NCBI GenBank assembly: GCA_009746045.1
Contig: RPFO01000086.1
Span: forward strand, 1,228,397 to 1,292,396
Source: Mesostigma viride
Taxonomy: Eukaryota > Streptophyta > Mesostigmatophyceae > Mesostigmatales > Mesostigmataceae
Length of the DNA: 64,000 bases
Reading direction: 5' to 3'
The notes under the pieces: generated by a model
Told to the model about the DNA's origin: nothing
The model's database searches: none
Seen by the model: the letters and a program-made list of their open reading frames with translations, nothing else
Position numbers and translations under genes: made by a program
Shown: positions 1 through 12,826 of the stretch, in pieces
How the letters are laid out: the number at the start of each line of letters is the position of its first letter
Numbering within the stretch: the stretch's first letter is position 1

Positions 1-3000
1 GTGATCCCCTGTCACGAGCCTAACAAGCAAACTTAAGAGTGAACCTAACAGTGCAAGTGATCCCCTGTCACGAGCCTAACAAGCAAACTTAAGAGTGAAC
101 CTAACAGTGCAAGTGATCCCCTGTCACGAGCCTAACAAGCAAACTTAAGAGTGAACCTAACAGTGCAAGTGATCCCCTGTCACGAGCCTAACAAGCAAAC
201 TTAAGAGTGAACCTAACAGTGCAAGTGATCCCCTGTCACGAGCCTAACAAGCAAACTTAAGAGTGAACCTAACAGTGCAAGTGATCCCCTGTCACGAGCC
301 TAACAAGCAAACTTAAGAGTGAACCTAACAGTGCAAGTGATCCCCTGTCACGAGCCTAACAAGCAAACTTAAGAGTGAACCTAACAGTGCAAGTGATCCC
401 CTGTCACGAGCCTAACAAGCAAACTTAAGAGTGAACCTAACAGTGCAAGTGATCCCCTGTCACGAGCCTAACAAGCAAACTTAAGAGTGAACCTAACAGT
501 GCAAGTGATCCCCTGTCACGAGCCTAACAAGCAAACTTAAGAGTGAACCTAACAGTGCAAGTGATCCCCTGTCACGAGCCTAACAAGCAAACTTAAGAGT
601 GAACCTAACAGTGCAAGTGATCCCCTGTCACGAGCCTAACAAGCAAACTTAAGAGTGAACCTAACAGTGCAAGTGATCCCCTGTCACGAGCCTAACAAGC
701 AAACTTAAGAGTGAACCTAACAGTGCAAGTGATCCCCTGTCACGAGCCTAACAAGCAAACTTAAGAGTGAACCTAACAGTGCAAGTGATCCCCTGTCACG
801 AGCCTAACAAGCAAACTTAAGAGTGAACCTAACAGTGCAAGTGATCCCCTGTCACGAGCCTAACAAGCAAACTTAAGAGTGAACCTAACAGTGCAAGTGA
901 TCCCCTGTCACGAGCCTAACAAGCAAACTTAAGAGTGAACCTAACAGTGCAAGTGATCCCCTGTCACGAGCCTAACAAGCAAACTTAAGAGTGAACCTAA
1001 CAGTGCAAGTGATCCCCTGTCACGAGCCTAACAAGCAAACTTAAGAGTGAACCTAACAGTGCAAGTGATCCCCTGTCACGAGCCTAACAAGCAAACTTAA
1101 GAGTGAACCTAACAGTGCAAGTGATCCCCTGTCACGAGCCTAACAAGCAAACTTAAGAGTGAACCTAACAGTGCAAGTGATCCCCTGTCACGAGCCTAAC
1201 AAGCAAACTTAAGAGTGAACCTAACAGTGCAAGTGATCCCCTGTCACGAGCCTAACAAGCAAACTTAAGAGTGAACCTAACAGTGCAAGTGATCCCCTGT
1301 CACGAGCCTAACAAGCAAACTTAAGAGTGAACCTAACAGTGCAAGTGATCCCCTGTCACGAGCCTAACAAGCAAACTTAAGAGTGAACCTAACAGTGCAA
1401 GTGATCCCCTGTCACGAGCCTAACAAGCAAACTTAAGAGTGAACCTAACAGTGCAAGTGATCCCCTGTCACGAGCCTAACAAGCAAACTTAAGAGTGAAC
1501 CTAACAGTGCAAGTGATCCCCTGTCACGAGCCTAACAAGCAAACTTAAGAGTGAACCTAACAGTGCAAGTGATCCCCTGTCACGAGCCTAACAAGCAAAC
1601 TTAAGAGTGAACCTAACAGTGCAAGTGATCCCCTGTCACGAGCCTAACAAGCAAACTTAAGAGTGAACCTAACAGTGCAAGTGATCCCCTGTCACGAGCC
1701 TAACAAGCAAACTTAAGAGTGAACCTAACAGTGCAAGTGATCCCCTGTCACGAGCCTAACAAGCAAACTTAAGAGTGAACCTAACAGTGCAAGTGATCCC
1801 CTGTCACGAGCCTAACAAGCAAACTTAAGAGTGAACCTAACAGTGCAAGTGATCCCCTGTCACGAGCCTAACAAGCAAACTTAAGAGTGAACCTAACAGT
1901 GCAAGTGATCCCCTGTCACGAGCCTAACAAGCAAACTTAAGAGTGAACCTAACAGTGCAAGTGATCCCCTGTCACGAGCCTAACAAGCAAACTTAAGAGT
2001 GAACCTAACAGTGCAAGTGATCCCCTGTCACGAGCCTAACAAGCAAACTTAAGAGTGAACCTAACAGTGCAAGTGATCCCCTGTCACGAGCCTAACAAGC
2101 AAACTTAAGAGTGAACCTAACAGTGCAAGTGATCCCCTGTCACGAGCCTAACAAGCAAACTTAAGAGTGAACCTAACAGTGCAAGTGATCCCCTGTCACG
2201 AGCCTAACAAGCAAACTTAAGAGTGAACCTAACAGTGCAAGTGATCCCCTGTCACGAGCCTAACAAGCAAACTTAAGAGTGAACCTAACAGTGCAAGTGA
2301 TCCCCTGTCACGAGCCTAACAAGCAAACTTAAGAGTGAACCTAACAGTGCAAGTGATCCCCTGTCACGAGCCTAACAAGCAAACTTAAGAGTGAACCTAA
2401 CAGTGCAAGTGATCCCCTGTCACGAGCCTAACAAGCAAACTTAAGAGTGAACCTAACAGTGCAAGTGATCCCCTGTCACGAGCCTAACAAGCAAACTTAA
2501 GAGTGAACCTAACAGTGCAAGTGATCCCCTGTCACGAGCCTAACAAGCAAACTTAAGAGTGAACCTAACAGTGCAAGTGATCCCCTGTCACGAGCCTAAC
2601 AAGCAAACTTAAGAGTGAACCTAACAGTGCAAGTGATCCCCTGTCACGAGCCTAACAAGCAAACTTAAGAGTGAACCTAACAGTGCAAGTGATCCCCTGT
2701 CACGAGCCTAACAAGCAAACTTAAGAGTGAACCTAACAGTGCAAGTGATCCCCTGTCACGAGCCTAACAAGCAAACTTAAGAGTGAACCTAACAGTGCAA
2801 GTGATCCCCTGTCACGAGCCTAACAAGCAAACTTAAGAGTGAACCTAACAGTGCAAGTGATCCCCTGTCACGAGCCTAACAAGCAAACTTAAGAGTGAAC
2901 CTAACAGTGCAAGTGATCCCCTGTCACGAGCCTAACAAGCAAACTTAAGAGTGAACCTAACAGTGCAAGTGATCCCCTGTCACGAGCCTAACAAGCAAAC

Positions 3001-6000
3001 TTAAGAGTGAACCTAACAGTGCAAGTGATCCCCTGTCACGAGCCTAACAAGCAAACTTAAGAGTGAACCTAACAGTGCAAGTGATCCCCTGTCACGAGCC
3101 TAACAAGCAAACTTAAGAGTGAACCTAACAGTGCAAGTGATCCCCTGTCACGAGCCTAACAAGCAAACTTAAGAGTGAACCTAACAGTGCAAGTGATCCC
3201 CTGTCACGAGCCTAACAAGCAAACTTAAGAGTGAACCTAACAGTGCAAGTGATCCCCTGTCACGAGCCTAACAAGCAAACTTAAGAGTGAACCTAACAGT
3301 GCAAGTGATCCCCTGTCACGAGCCTAACAAGCAAACTTAAGAGTGAACCTAACAGTGCAAGTGATCCCCTGTCACGAGCCTAACAAGCAAACTTAAGAGT
3401 GAACCTAACAGTGCAAGTGATCCCCTGTCACGAGCCTAACAAGCAAACTTAAGAGTGAACCTAACAGTGCAAGTGATCCCCTGTCACGAGCCTAACAAGC
3501 AAACTTAAGAGTGAACCTAACAGTGCAAGTGATCCCCTGTCACGAGCCTAACAAGCAAACTTAAGAGTGAACCTAACAGTGCAAGTGATCCCCTGTCACG
3601 AGCCTAACAAGCAAACTTAAGAGTGAACCTAACAGTGCAAGTGATCCCCTGTCACGAGCCTAACAAGCAAACTTAAGAGTGAACCTAACAGTGCAAGTGA
3701 TCCCCTGTCACGAGCCTAACAAGCAAACTTAAGAGTGAACCTAACAGTGCAAGTGATCCCCTGTCACGAGCCTAACAAGCAAACTTAAGAGTGAACCTAA
3801 CAGTGCAAGTGATCCCCTGTCACGAGCCTAACAAGCAAACTTAAGAGTGAACCTAACAGTGCAAGTGATCCCCTGTCACGAGCCTAACAAGCAAACTTAA
3901 GAGTGAACCTAACAGTGCAAGTGATCCCCTGTCACGAGCCTAACAAGCAAACTTAAGAGTGAACCTAACAGTGCAAGTGATCCCCTGTCACGAGCCTAAC
4001 AAGCAAACTTAAGAGTGAACCTAACAGTGCAAGTGATCCCCTGTCACGAGCCTAACAAGCAAACTTAAGAGTGAACCTAACAGTGCAAGTGATCCCCTGT
4101 CACGAGCCTAACAAGCAAACTTAAGAGTGAACCTAACAGTGCAAGTGATCCCCTGTCACGAGCCTAACAAGCAAACTTAAGAGTGAACCTAACAGTGCAA
4201 GTGATCCCCTGTCACGAGCCTAACAAGCAAACTTAAGAGTGAACCTAACAGTGCAAGTGATCCCCTGTCACGAGCCTAACAAGCAAACTTAAGAGTGAAC
4301 CTAACAGTGCAAGTGATCCCCTGTCACGAGCCTAACAAGCAAACTTAAGAGTGAACCTAACAGTGCAAGTGATCCCCTGTCACGAGCCTAACAAGCAAAC
4401 TTAAGAGTGAACCTAACAGTGCAAGTGATCCCCTGTCACGAGCCTAACAAGCAAACTTAAGAGTGAACCTAACAGTGCAAGTGATCCCCTGTCACGAGCC
4501 TAACAAGCAAACTTAAGAGTGAACCTAACAGTGCAAGTGATCCCCTGTCACGAGCCTAACAAGCAAACTTAAGAGTGAACCTAACAGTGCAAGTGATCCC
4601 CTGTCACGAGCCTAACAAGCAAACTTAAGAGTGAACCTAACAGTGCAAGTGATCCCCTGTCACGAGCCTAACAAGCAAACTTAAGAGTGAACCTAACAGT
4701 GCAAGTGATCCCCTGTCACGAGCCTAACAAGCAAACTTAAGAGTGAACCTAACAGTGCAAGTGATCCCCTGTCACGAGCCTAACAAGCAAACTTAAGAGT
4801 GAACCTAACAGTGCAAGTGATCCCCTGTCACGAGCCTAACAAGCAAACTTAAGAGTGAACCTAACAGTGCAAGTGATCCCCTGTCACGAGCCTAACAAGC
4901 AAACTTAAGAGTGAACCTAACAGTGCAAGTGATCCCCTGTCACGAGCCTAACAAGCAAACTTAAGAGTGAACCTAACAGTGCAAGTGATCCCCTGTCACG
5001 AGCCTAACAAGCAAACTTAAGAGTGAACCTAACAGTGCAAGTGATCCCCTGTCACGAGCCTAACAAGCAAACTTAAGAGTGAACCTAACAGTGCAAGTGA
5101 TCCCCTGTCACGAGCCTAACAAGCAAACTTAAGAGTGAACCTAACAGTGCAAGTGATCCCCTGTCACGAGCCTAACAAGCAAACTTAAGAGTGAACCTAA
5201 CAGTGCAAGTGATCCCCTGTCACGAGCCTAACAAGCAAACTTAAGAGTGAACCTAACAGTGCAAGTGATCCCCTGTCACGAGCCTAACAAGCAAACTTAA
5301 GAGTGAACCTAACAGTGCAAGTGATCCCCTGTCACGAGCCTAACAAGCAAACTTAAGAGTGAACCTAACAGTGCAAGTGATCCCCTGTCACGAGCCTAAC
5401 AAGCAAACTTAAGAGTGAACCTAACAGTGCAAGTGATCCCCTGTCACGAGCCTAACAAGCAAACTTAAGAGTGAACCTAACAGTGCAAGTGATCCCCTGT
5501 CACGAGCCTAACAAGCAAACTTAAGAGTGAACCTAACAGTGCAAGTGATCCCCTGTCACGAGCCTAACAAGCAAACTTAAGAGTGAACCTAACAGTGCAA
5601 GTGATCCCCTGTCACGAGCCTAACAAGCAAACTTAAGAGTGAACCTAACAGTGCAAGTGATCCCCTGTCACGAGCCTAACAAGCAAACTTAAGAGTGAAC
5701 CTAACAGTGCAAGTGATCCCCTGTCACGAGCCTAACAAGCAAACTTAAGAGTGAACCTAACAGTGCAAGTGATCCCCTGTCACGAGCCTAACAAGCAAAC
5801 TTAAGAGTGAACCTAACAGTGCAAGTGATCCCCTGTCACGAGCCTAACAAGCAAACTTAAGAGTGAACCTAACAGTGCAAGTGATCCCCTGTCACGAGCC
5901 TAACAAGCAAACTTAAGAGTGAACCTAACAGTGCAAGTGATCCCCTGTCACGAGCCTAACAAGCAAACTTAAGAGTGAACCTAACAGTGCAAGTGATCCC

Positions 6001-9000
6001 CTGTCACGAGCCTAACAAGCAAACTTAAGAGTGAACCTAACAGTGCAAGTGATCCCCTGTCACGAGCCTAACAAGCAAACTTAAGAGTGAACCTAACAGT
6101 GCAAGTGATCCCCTGTCACGAGCCTAACAAGCAAACTTAAGAGTGAACCTAACAGTGCAAGTGATCCCCTGTCACGAGCCTAACAAGCAAACTTAAGAGT
6201 GAACCTAACAGTGCAAGTGATCCCCTGTCACGAGCCTAACAAGCAAACTTAAGAGTGAACCTAACAGTGCAAGTGATCCCCTGTCACGAGCCTAACAAGC
6301 AAACTTAAGAGTGAACCTAACAGTGCAAGTGATCCCCTGTCACGAGCCTAACAAGCAAACTTAAGAGTGAACCTAACAGTGCAAGTGATCCCCTGTCACG
6401 AGCCTAACAAGCAAACTTAAGAGTGAACCTAACAGTGCAAGTGATCCCCTGTCACGAGCCTAACAAGCAAACTTAAGAGTGAACCTAACAGTGCAAGTGA
6501 TCCCCTGTCACGAGCCTAACAAGCAAACTTAAGAGTGAACCTAACAGTGCAAGTGATCCCCTGTCACGAGCCTAACAAGCAAACTTAAGAGTGAACCTAA
6601 CAGTGCAAGTGATCCCCTGTCACGAGCCTAACAAGCAAACTTAAGAGTGAACCTAACAGTGCAAGTGATCCCCTGTCACGAGCCTAACAAGCAAACTTAA
6701 GAGTGAACCTAACAGTGCAAGTGATCCCCTGTCACGAGCCTAACAAGCAAACTTAAGAGTGAACCTAACAGTGCAAGTGATCCCCTGTCACGAGCCTAAC
6801 AAGCAAACTTAAGAGTGAACCTAACAGTGCAAGTGATCCCCTGTCACGAGCCTAACAAGCAAACTTAAGAGTGAACCTAACAGTGCAAGTGATCCCCTGT
6901 CACGAGCCTAACAAGCAAACTTAAGAGTGAACCTAACAGTGCAAGTGATCCCCTGTCACGAGCCTAACAAGCAAACTTAAGAGTGAACCTAACAGTGCAA
7001 GTGATCCCCTGTCACGAGCCTAACAAGCAAACTTAAGAGTGAACCTAACAGTGCAAGTGATCCCCTGTCACGAGCCTAACAAGCAAACTTAAGAGTGAAC
7101 CTAACAGTGCAAGTGATCCCCTGTCACGAGCCTAACAAGCAAACTTAAGAGTGAACCTAACAGTGCAAGTGATCCCCTGTCACGAGCCTAACAAGCAAAC
7201 TTAAGAGTGAACCTAACAGTGCAAGTGATCCCCTGTCACGAGCCTAACAAGCAAACTTAAGAGTGAACCTAACAGTGCAAGTGATCCCCTGTCACGAGCC
7301 TAACAAGCAAACTTAAGAGTGAACCTAACAGTGCAAGTGATCCCCTGTCACGAGCCTAACAAGCAAACTTAAGAGTGAACCTAACAGTGCAAGTGATCCC
7401 CTGTCACGAGCCTAACAAGCAAACTTAAGAGTGAACCTAACAGTGCAAGTGATCCCCTGTCACGAGCCTAACAAGCAAACTTAAGAGTGAACCTAACAGT
7501 GCAAGTGATCCCCTGTCACGAGCCTAACAAGCAAACTTAAGAGTGAACCTAACAGTGCAAGTGATCCCCTGTCACGAGCCTAACAAGCAAACTTAAGAGT
7601 GAACCTAACAGTGCAAGTGATCCCCTGTCACGAGCCTAACAAGCAAACTTAAGAGTGAACCTAACAGTGCAAGTGATCCCCTGTCACGAGCCTAACAAGC
7701 AAACTTAAGAGTGAACCTAACAGTGCAAGTGATCCCCTGTCACGAGCCTAACAAGCAAACTTAAGAGTGAACCTAACAGTGCAAGTGATCCCCTGTCACG
7801 AGCCTAACAAGCAAACTTAAGAGTGAACCTAACAGTGCAAGTGATCCCCTGTCACGAGCCTAACAAGCAAACTTAAGAGTGAACCTAACAGTGCAAGTGA
7901 TCCCCTGTCACGAGCCTAACAAGCAAACTTAAGAGTGAACCTAACAGTGCAAGTGATCCCCTGTCACGAGCCTAACAAGCAAACTTAAGAGTGAACCTAA
8001 CAGTGCAAGTGATCCCCTGTCACGAGCCTAACAAGCAAACTTAAGAGTGAACCTAACAGTGCAAGTGATCCCCTGTCACGAGCCTAACAAGCAAACTTAA
8101 GAGTGAACCTAACAGTGCAAGTGATCCCCTGTCACGAGCCTAACAAGCAAACTTAAGAGTGAACCTAACAGTGCAAGTGATCCCCTGTCACGAGCCTAAC
8201 AAGCAAACTTAAGAGTGAACCTAACAGTGCAAGTGATCCCCTGTCACGAGCCTAACAAGCAAACTTAAGAGTGAACCTAACAGTGCAAGTGATCCCCTGT
8301 CACGAGCCTAACAAGCAAACTTAAGAGTGAACCTAACAGTGCAAGTGATCCCCTGTCACGAGCCTAACAAGCAAACTTAAGAGTGAACCTAACAGTGCAA
8401 GTGATCCCCTGTCACGAGCCTAACAAGCAAACTTAAGAGTGAACCTAACAGTGCAAGTGATCCCCTGTCACGAGCCTAACAAGCAAACTTAAGAGTGAAC
8501 CTAACAGTGCAAGTGATCCCCTGTCACGAGCCTAACAAGCAAACTTAAGAGTGAACCTAACAGTGCAAGTGATCCCCTGTCACGAGCCTAACAAGCAAAC
8601 TTAAGAGTGAACCTAACAGTGCAAGTGATCCCCTGTCACGAGCCTAACAAGCAAACTTAAGAGTGAACCTAACAGTGCAAGTGATCCCCTGTCACGAGCC
8701 TAACAAGCAAACTTAAGAGTGAACCTAACAGTGCAAGTGATCCCCTGTCACGAGCCTAACAAGCAAACTTAAGAGTGAACCTAACAGTGCAAGTGATCCC
8801 CTGTCACGAGCCTAACAAGCAAACTTAAGAGTGAACCTAACAGTGCAAGTGATCCCCTGTCACGAGCCTAACAAGCAAACTTAAGAGTGAACCTAACAGT
8901 GCAAGTGATCCCCTGTCACGAGCCTAACAAGCAAACTTAAGAGTGAACCTAACAGTGCAAGTGATCCCCTGTCACGAGCCTAACAAGCAAACTTAAGAGT

Positions 9001-9724
9001 GAACCTAACAGTGCAAGTGATCCCCTGTCACGAGCCTAACAAGCAAACTTAAGAGTGAACCTAACAGTGCAAGTGATCCCCTGTCACGAGCCTAACAAGC
9101 AAACTTAAGAGTGAACCTAACAGTGCAAGTGATCCCCTGTCACGAGCCTAACAAGCAAACTTAAGAGTGAACCTAACAGTGCAAGTGATCCCCTGTCACG
9201 AGCCTAACAAGCAAACTTAAGAGTGAACCTAACAGTGCAAGTGATCCCCTGTCACGAGCCTAACAAGCAAACTTAAGAGTGAACCTAACAGTGCAAGTGA
9301 TCCCCTGTCACGAGCCTAACAAGCAAACTTAAGAGTGAACCTAACAGTGCAAGTGATCCCCTGTCACGAGCCTAACAAGCAAACTTAAGAGTGAACCTAA
9401 CAGTGCAAGTGATCCCCTGTCACGAGCCTAACAAGCAAACTTAAGAGTGAACCTAACAGTGCAAGTGATCCCCTGTCACGAGCCTAACAAGCAAACTTAA
9501 GAGTGAACCTAACAGTGCAAGTGATCCCCTGTCACGAGCCTAACAAGCAAACTTAAGAGTGAACCTAACAGTGCAAGTGATCCCCTGTCACGAGCCTAAC
9601 AAGCAAACTTAAGAGTGAACCTAACAGTGCAAGTGATCCCCTGTCACGAGCCTAACAAGCAAACTTAAGAGTGAACCTAACAGTGCAAGTGATCCCCTGT
9701 CAAGAGCCTAGCAAGCAAACTTAA
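1..9724. repeat. 56-bp satellite array
   Basis: A 56-bp unit, beginning GTGATCCCCTGTCACGAGCC, repeats head to tail from base 1. About 173 full copies end at 9688 and a final diverged copy follows (CACGAG to CAAGAG, CCTAAC to CCTAGC). I saw no difference between the full copies: the text repeats exactly every 840 bases (15 units). The unit contains CCTAACA twice, once after GAG and once after GTGAA, so it probably grew from a shorter motif. The array continues past the left edge of the window. Such uniformity means recent expansion, strong homogenisation, or an assembly that copied a consensus. There is no coding potential. Confidence 0.97.
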
Positions 9725-9784
9725 GTGAACCTAACAGTGAACCTAACAGTGAACCTAACAGTGAACCTAACAGTGAACCTAAGA
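9725..9784. repeat. 12-bp sub-repeat at the satellite edge
   Basis: GTGAACCTAACA occurs four times in a row, followed by one variant ending AAGA. The same 12-mer lies inside the 56-bp unit (bases 40-51 of each unit, with GT from the adjacent GAGTG), so this edge seems to preserve the simpler ancestral repeat or a decayed margin of the array. Confidence 0.9.
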
Positions 9785-10039
9785 GAGTCTCTATGTACAG
9801 ACGAGGGCGCAGACATGGATGACAGAATAAGCGTTTCGCCCCGCCACCCATTGCCCCCCCACCAAACGTTGCCTCGAGGGCAGCGTCTCTCAGGAACCCC
9901 CCCCCGGCAGCCTAGCTATGGCACATGCCGGTTGACACAAGAAGTACCCTTTCAATGCATGGGCTGGCACCACACGGCGTCATCCACGTCTAGGTCATGC
10001 ATAGCACCCATACGTCAACAAGTACATGTTGGCAAAACT

Positions 10040-10126
10040 CGCACGTCATCAAAGTCGAGGTATGCAACACCACAGCTCATCATCACAGCACCGACGCGCA
10101 CAACACGCACGTCATCAAAGTCGAGG
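10040..10126. repeat. Duplicated exon-intron junction of TAF6 exon 3
   Basis: A 21-bp block covering the last codons of TAF6 exon 3 and its splice donor is at 10106-10126 and again, identical, at 10040-10060 (offset 66 bp). A weaker third version is near 9977-9995. Read on the minus strand, each has CTCGACTTTGATGACGTGCG, so an extra donor-like site lies in the intron. Confidence 0.8.
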
Positions 10127-12134
10127 TCGGCGTCGTCCACGTAGAAGAGTCCGTTGGTGCCGACGACACGGCGGAAACGGAGTGGCTCTGGGTTAGAGAA
10201 GCCAAACAGCTCCTGGGGAATGGGGTGATGGGGGGCGGCGGGGGGGAGGGGAGGGGAGGGGGGAAAGTGTGTGGGGGGGGGATTAGGAAAGGCTAAGGGT
10301 ACTATTATAGCAGTGCCGAAGGGGCCTGATCTTAGCCAGGCAGGCAAGCAAGGGCAACAACAGCTTGTACTGTGCCACATGCCTCACAGACGCAAAGACA
10401 AGAACAAGACGATGGTCGTTCGGGGGATGGTTGCTGCAGGCCGCACAGAAATACCACCAGGTGCACCGTTGTGGCCAATGGCATCCCAGCTGTGGCAGCA
10501 GCACCCCAGCTTTTTGGTGGGAGGCGCTTGCTGGTTTGCTGCACCTTGCTAGATGTGTGCCATGAAATGGATGTTGGTTTCCATGGCACACAGCCCCTCT
10601 CACCTTCCAAAGTACAACAGCATGGTTGTGGGAAAACACAGCCTTTAAACAAAAGGTTTGTTCATATACCCAACTCCCATGGACACGTGGGAAAGCGTTC
10701 CTGTATCCATGCAAACAGGCAAGTGCAGCCAGCGGTCTGACTCTGGAAACGTCACATCCCGGAGCACATGCTGGATATTGTAATCGTAACACCCACCCAA
10801 TAGCTGCCCACATTATTTTACTATGAAGCCGCAAGGTGCGCTATTGTAATAGTCATAGTCATAGTCATAGTGCGTCTGCTAAATTAAATTTGTATCTACT
10901 GTATGTATCCTCCACCGCTAGGTATAGGAATGCTACAACAAGCAACACGTACAATGATCCACCACAACCAACGTACATGGTCAACATAGTACAGAAATAC
11001 ATCGGTGATATGATGATGCGCTTACCTCCACGCTCCGCGGGCAGGTCCAAATGCAAAACCACCCAGCGATCGTCCATTATATCATATTAGTCCATATGTA
11101 TCTACATTATATCATACATATTGTACATTATGAAACCATCATTTACCTCCACGTTGCGCAGGCGCATCGCATTGCTCACGTCCGACGTGGTCAGCATGGA
11201 CCGCTTGGAGTGGCGCATGAACTTGAGCGCCTCCTGCCAGGTGGCGCCAAGGACACATGCACAGGCCGAGGCACAGGCCAAGTGGGGGAAAATTTAGCTC
11301 ACGCGCCCACTGTCGTGAAGCATACATTGTTCCCCCGACGGAGGGACGAGTATTATCAAGGAGACAACCAGCGCAGGCCAGAAATCGAGTATTATATATA
11401 CATATATATTCATTGAGCATGATAAATTACGGAAATGAAACCGGCATGCAACCTAAGGCCGGCATGCAACATATATATGATGTGTTAAAAGCGGGCCGGT
11501 ATACGTTCATGAGGCATGTCCCCGCACTGTGATAGGCAAGAGGCAAGAATGCCTTGAAAGTTGGGCCGAGCAGGGCAGAGGCAAACATAGACACAGCGGG
11601 TGAGGGGCTAATTTCCTCAGGCAAAAGTGGGGAGATGTGTAACGTGAGTAGGTGGGTGCCAGGAAAAGCGGTCAGTGTTTACCCTGCAAGAAGCAGCGTC
11701 GTGCTAAGCTGGCACGAGAAGCTGCACTGCACGAGTTGAATGGCCGATGATAGCATGGAACGTACACGCAGAAAGCAGGTCTATACAGCTGATCGCGAGC
11801 CAACTGCGACATGGTATATGCATCCGGTTGCTGGGAATAGTGTACAAACGCCAACGGACATGTGATGGGAGTCAATGCAGCTAACGCCATGTAAACGTGT
11901 TCCTAGGAAAGAGGCATGCATGCTTGTAGACTCGAGCATGAATTCGCAAAGCTGCAGCTTTTGCAATGGCGTCATGCACTTGGATAGAGCAAAGTGGAGA
12001 GAAATCACCTGTATAATCTCCCGGACTCGATACTCCACGTCGGGAGCGAGGGCAGTGGCAACGTCATTGCTAATGTTACTAATACCGATAGTCTGTCCAA
12101 TTATCTGGATTGATTCCTTCGCAATAAGGCTCAT
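10111..12134 (-). CDS. TAF6: TFIID subunit TAF6, N-terminal part (3 exons, incomplete)
   Basis: TAF6 pairs with TAF9 through a histone fold in TFIID and related nuclear coactivators. Exon 1 is 12134-12009 (42 codons, ends ...PDVEYRVREIIQ). Exon 2 is 11233-11147 (29 codons, EALKFMRHSKRSMLTTSDV...RLRNVE). Exon 3 is 10212-10111 (34 codons, ELFGFSNPEPLRFRRVVG...LFYVDDADLDFDD). All joins are phase 0 with GT and AG. The 105 residues follow the plant TAF6 N-terminus without gaps, including the region after the histone fold (GF...RFR...LFY.DD..DF.D). The long HEAT-repeat C-terminal part is missing: downstream lie about 300 bp of non-coding DNA and then the satellite. The rest is therefore either beyond a satellite-filled intron or lost. 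The gene is divergent from the one at 12827. Confidence 0.9.
11353..11388. repeat. End of dispersed repeat B in TAF6 intron 1
   Basis: Carries TATCAAGGAGACAACCAGCG followed by CAGGCCAGAAATCG. The same end is found near 34275, 46815, 60549 and 63117, and more diverged at 15300-15345. Only the terminal approximately 35 bp is recognisable here. Confidence 0.7.
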
Positions 12135-12826
12135 CCTTGTTGAATAAATAAATTCAATTCGAAGAAGGATGTTGATTACAACGAATATTACCGAGTATAG
12201 ACTGAAATATTTCTAGTTGCCAGGAGGCTCATCCCCAGTGATGTGCAACACGCCCATGATGCAGGGGCAAACCGACAAAAATATGAAAGCTTCATCGCAA
12301 TTTATCCACAAAGAAACGGAGATTACCAAAGCGGCCGTGCCATTTGTAGTAGAAACGTGCTAACTTCGTGCGGCGAATTGATGCAGTTCGTGGCTAAATC
12401 CTTGCGTCGGCCATATCCCAGCGGGATACAGCATTCTGCTGGTTTCAAGGGGCGATGCCAGTTGCGACTTGCGACTAATTGCGAAATACTTATGTACGGC
12501 AGAATTACTTAAACTACTCTATGTGCGTCGCGCGGCGCCTACAGTCTTGAGACGTCAGTATTATTCCAACACTAGGGAGTACATGCAACAGCACAATACA
12601 ACGTGTAAGATATTCCAAATTTAAAAACGTTCGTGGGTCTGGCTATGGTGGCAAATTTTACGTCGTCGGTTTCAGTTATGTTGCGATAGTATGCAAAATG
12701 GGATTCGAATGTTTGAGATTTGAACTCTTTCGTTGTCCGTTTTCCCCTTTTCGGCGCCTCGAGGCGCCATATCCGCACATAATTTATTCATACTCTTATT
12801 TACATAGGACTTGAGCATTTCCCACC
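12135..12826. promoter_or_regulatory. Divergent intergenic region, TAF6 / EF-hand gene
   Basis: 692 bp separate the two start codons, which point away from each other, so both promoters must lie here unless there are upstream non-coding exons. The sequence is less GC-rich than the exons. I see no clear TATA box or other named element and no coding region. Confidence 0.5.

Noticed and set aside
1-9724. CRISPR array or telomere
   Set aside because: The repeats have no spacers between them, so not CRISPR. The unit CCTAACA is not a standard telomere repeat and copies are 56 bp long.
9725-10144. Frame starting with repeated NLTV
   Set aside because: It is the 12-bp satellite sub-repeat read in frame, continuing into DNA antisense to TAF6 exon 3.
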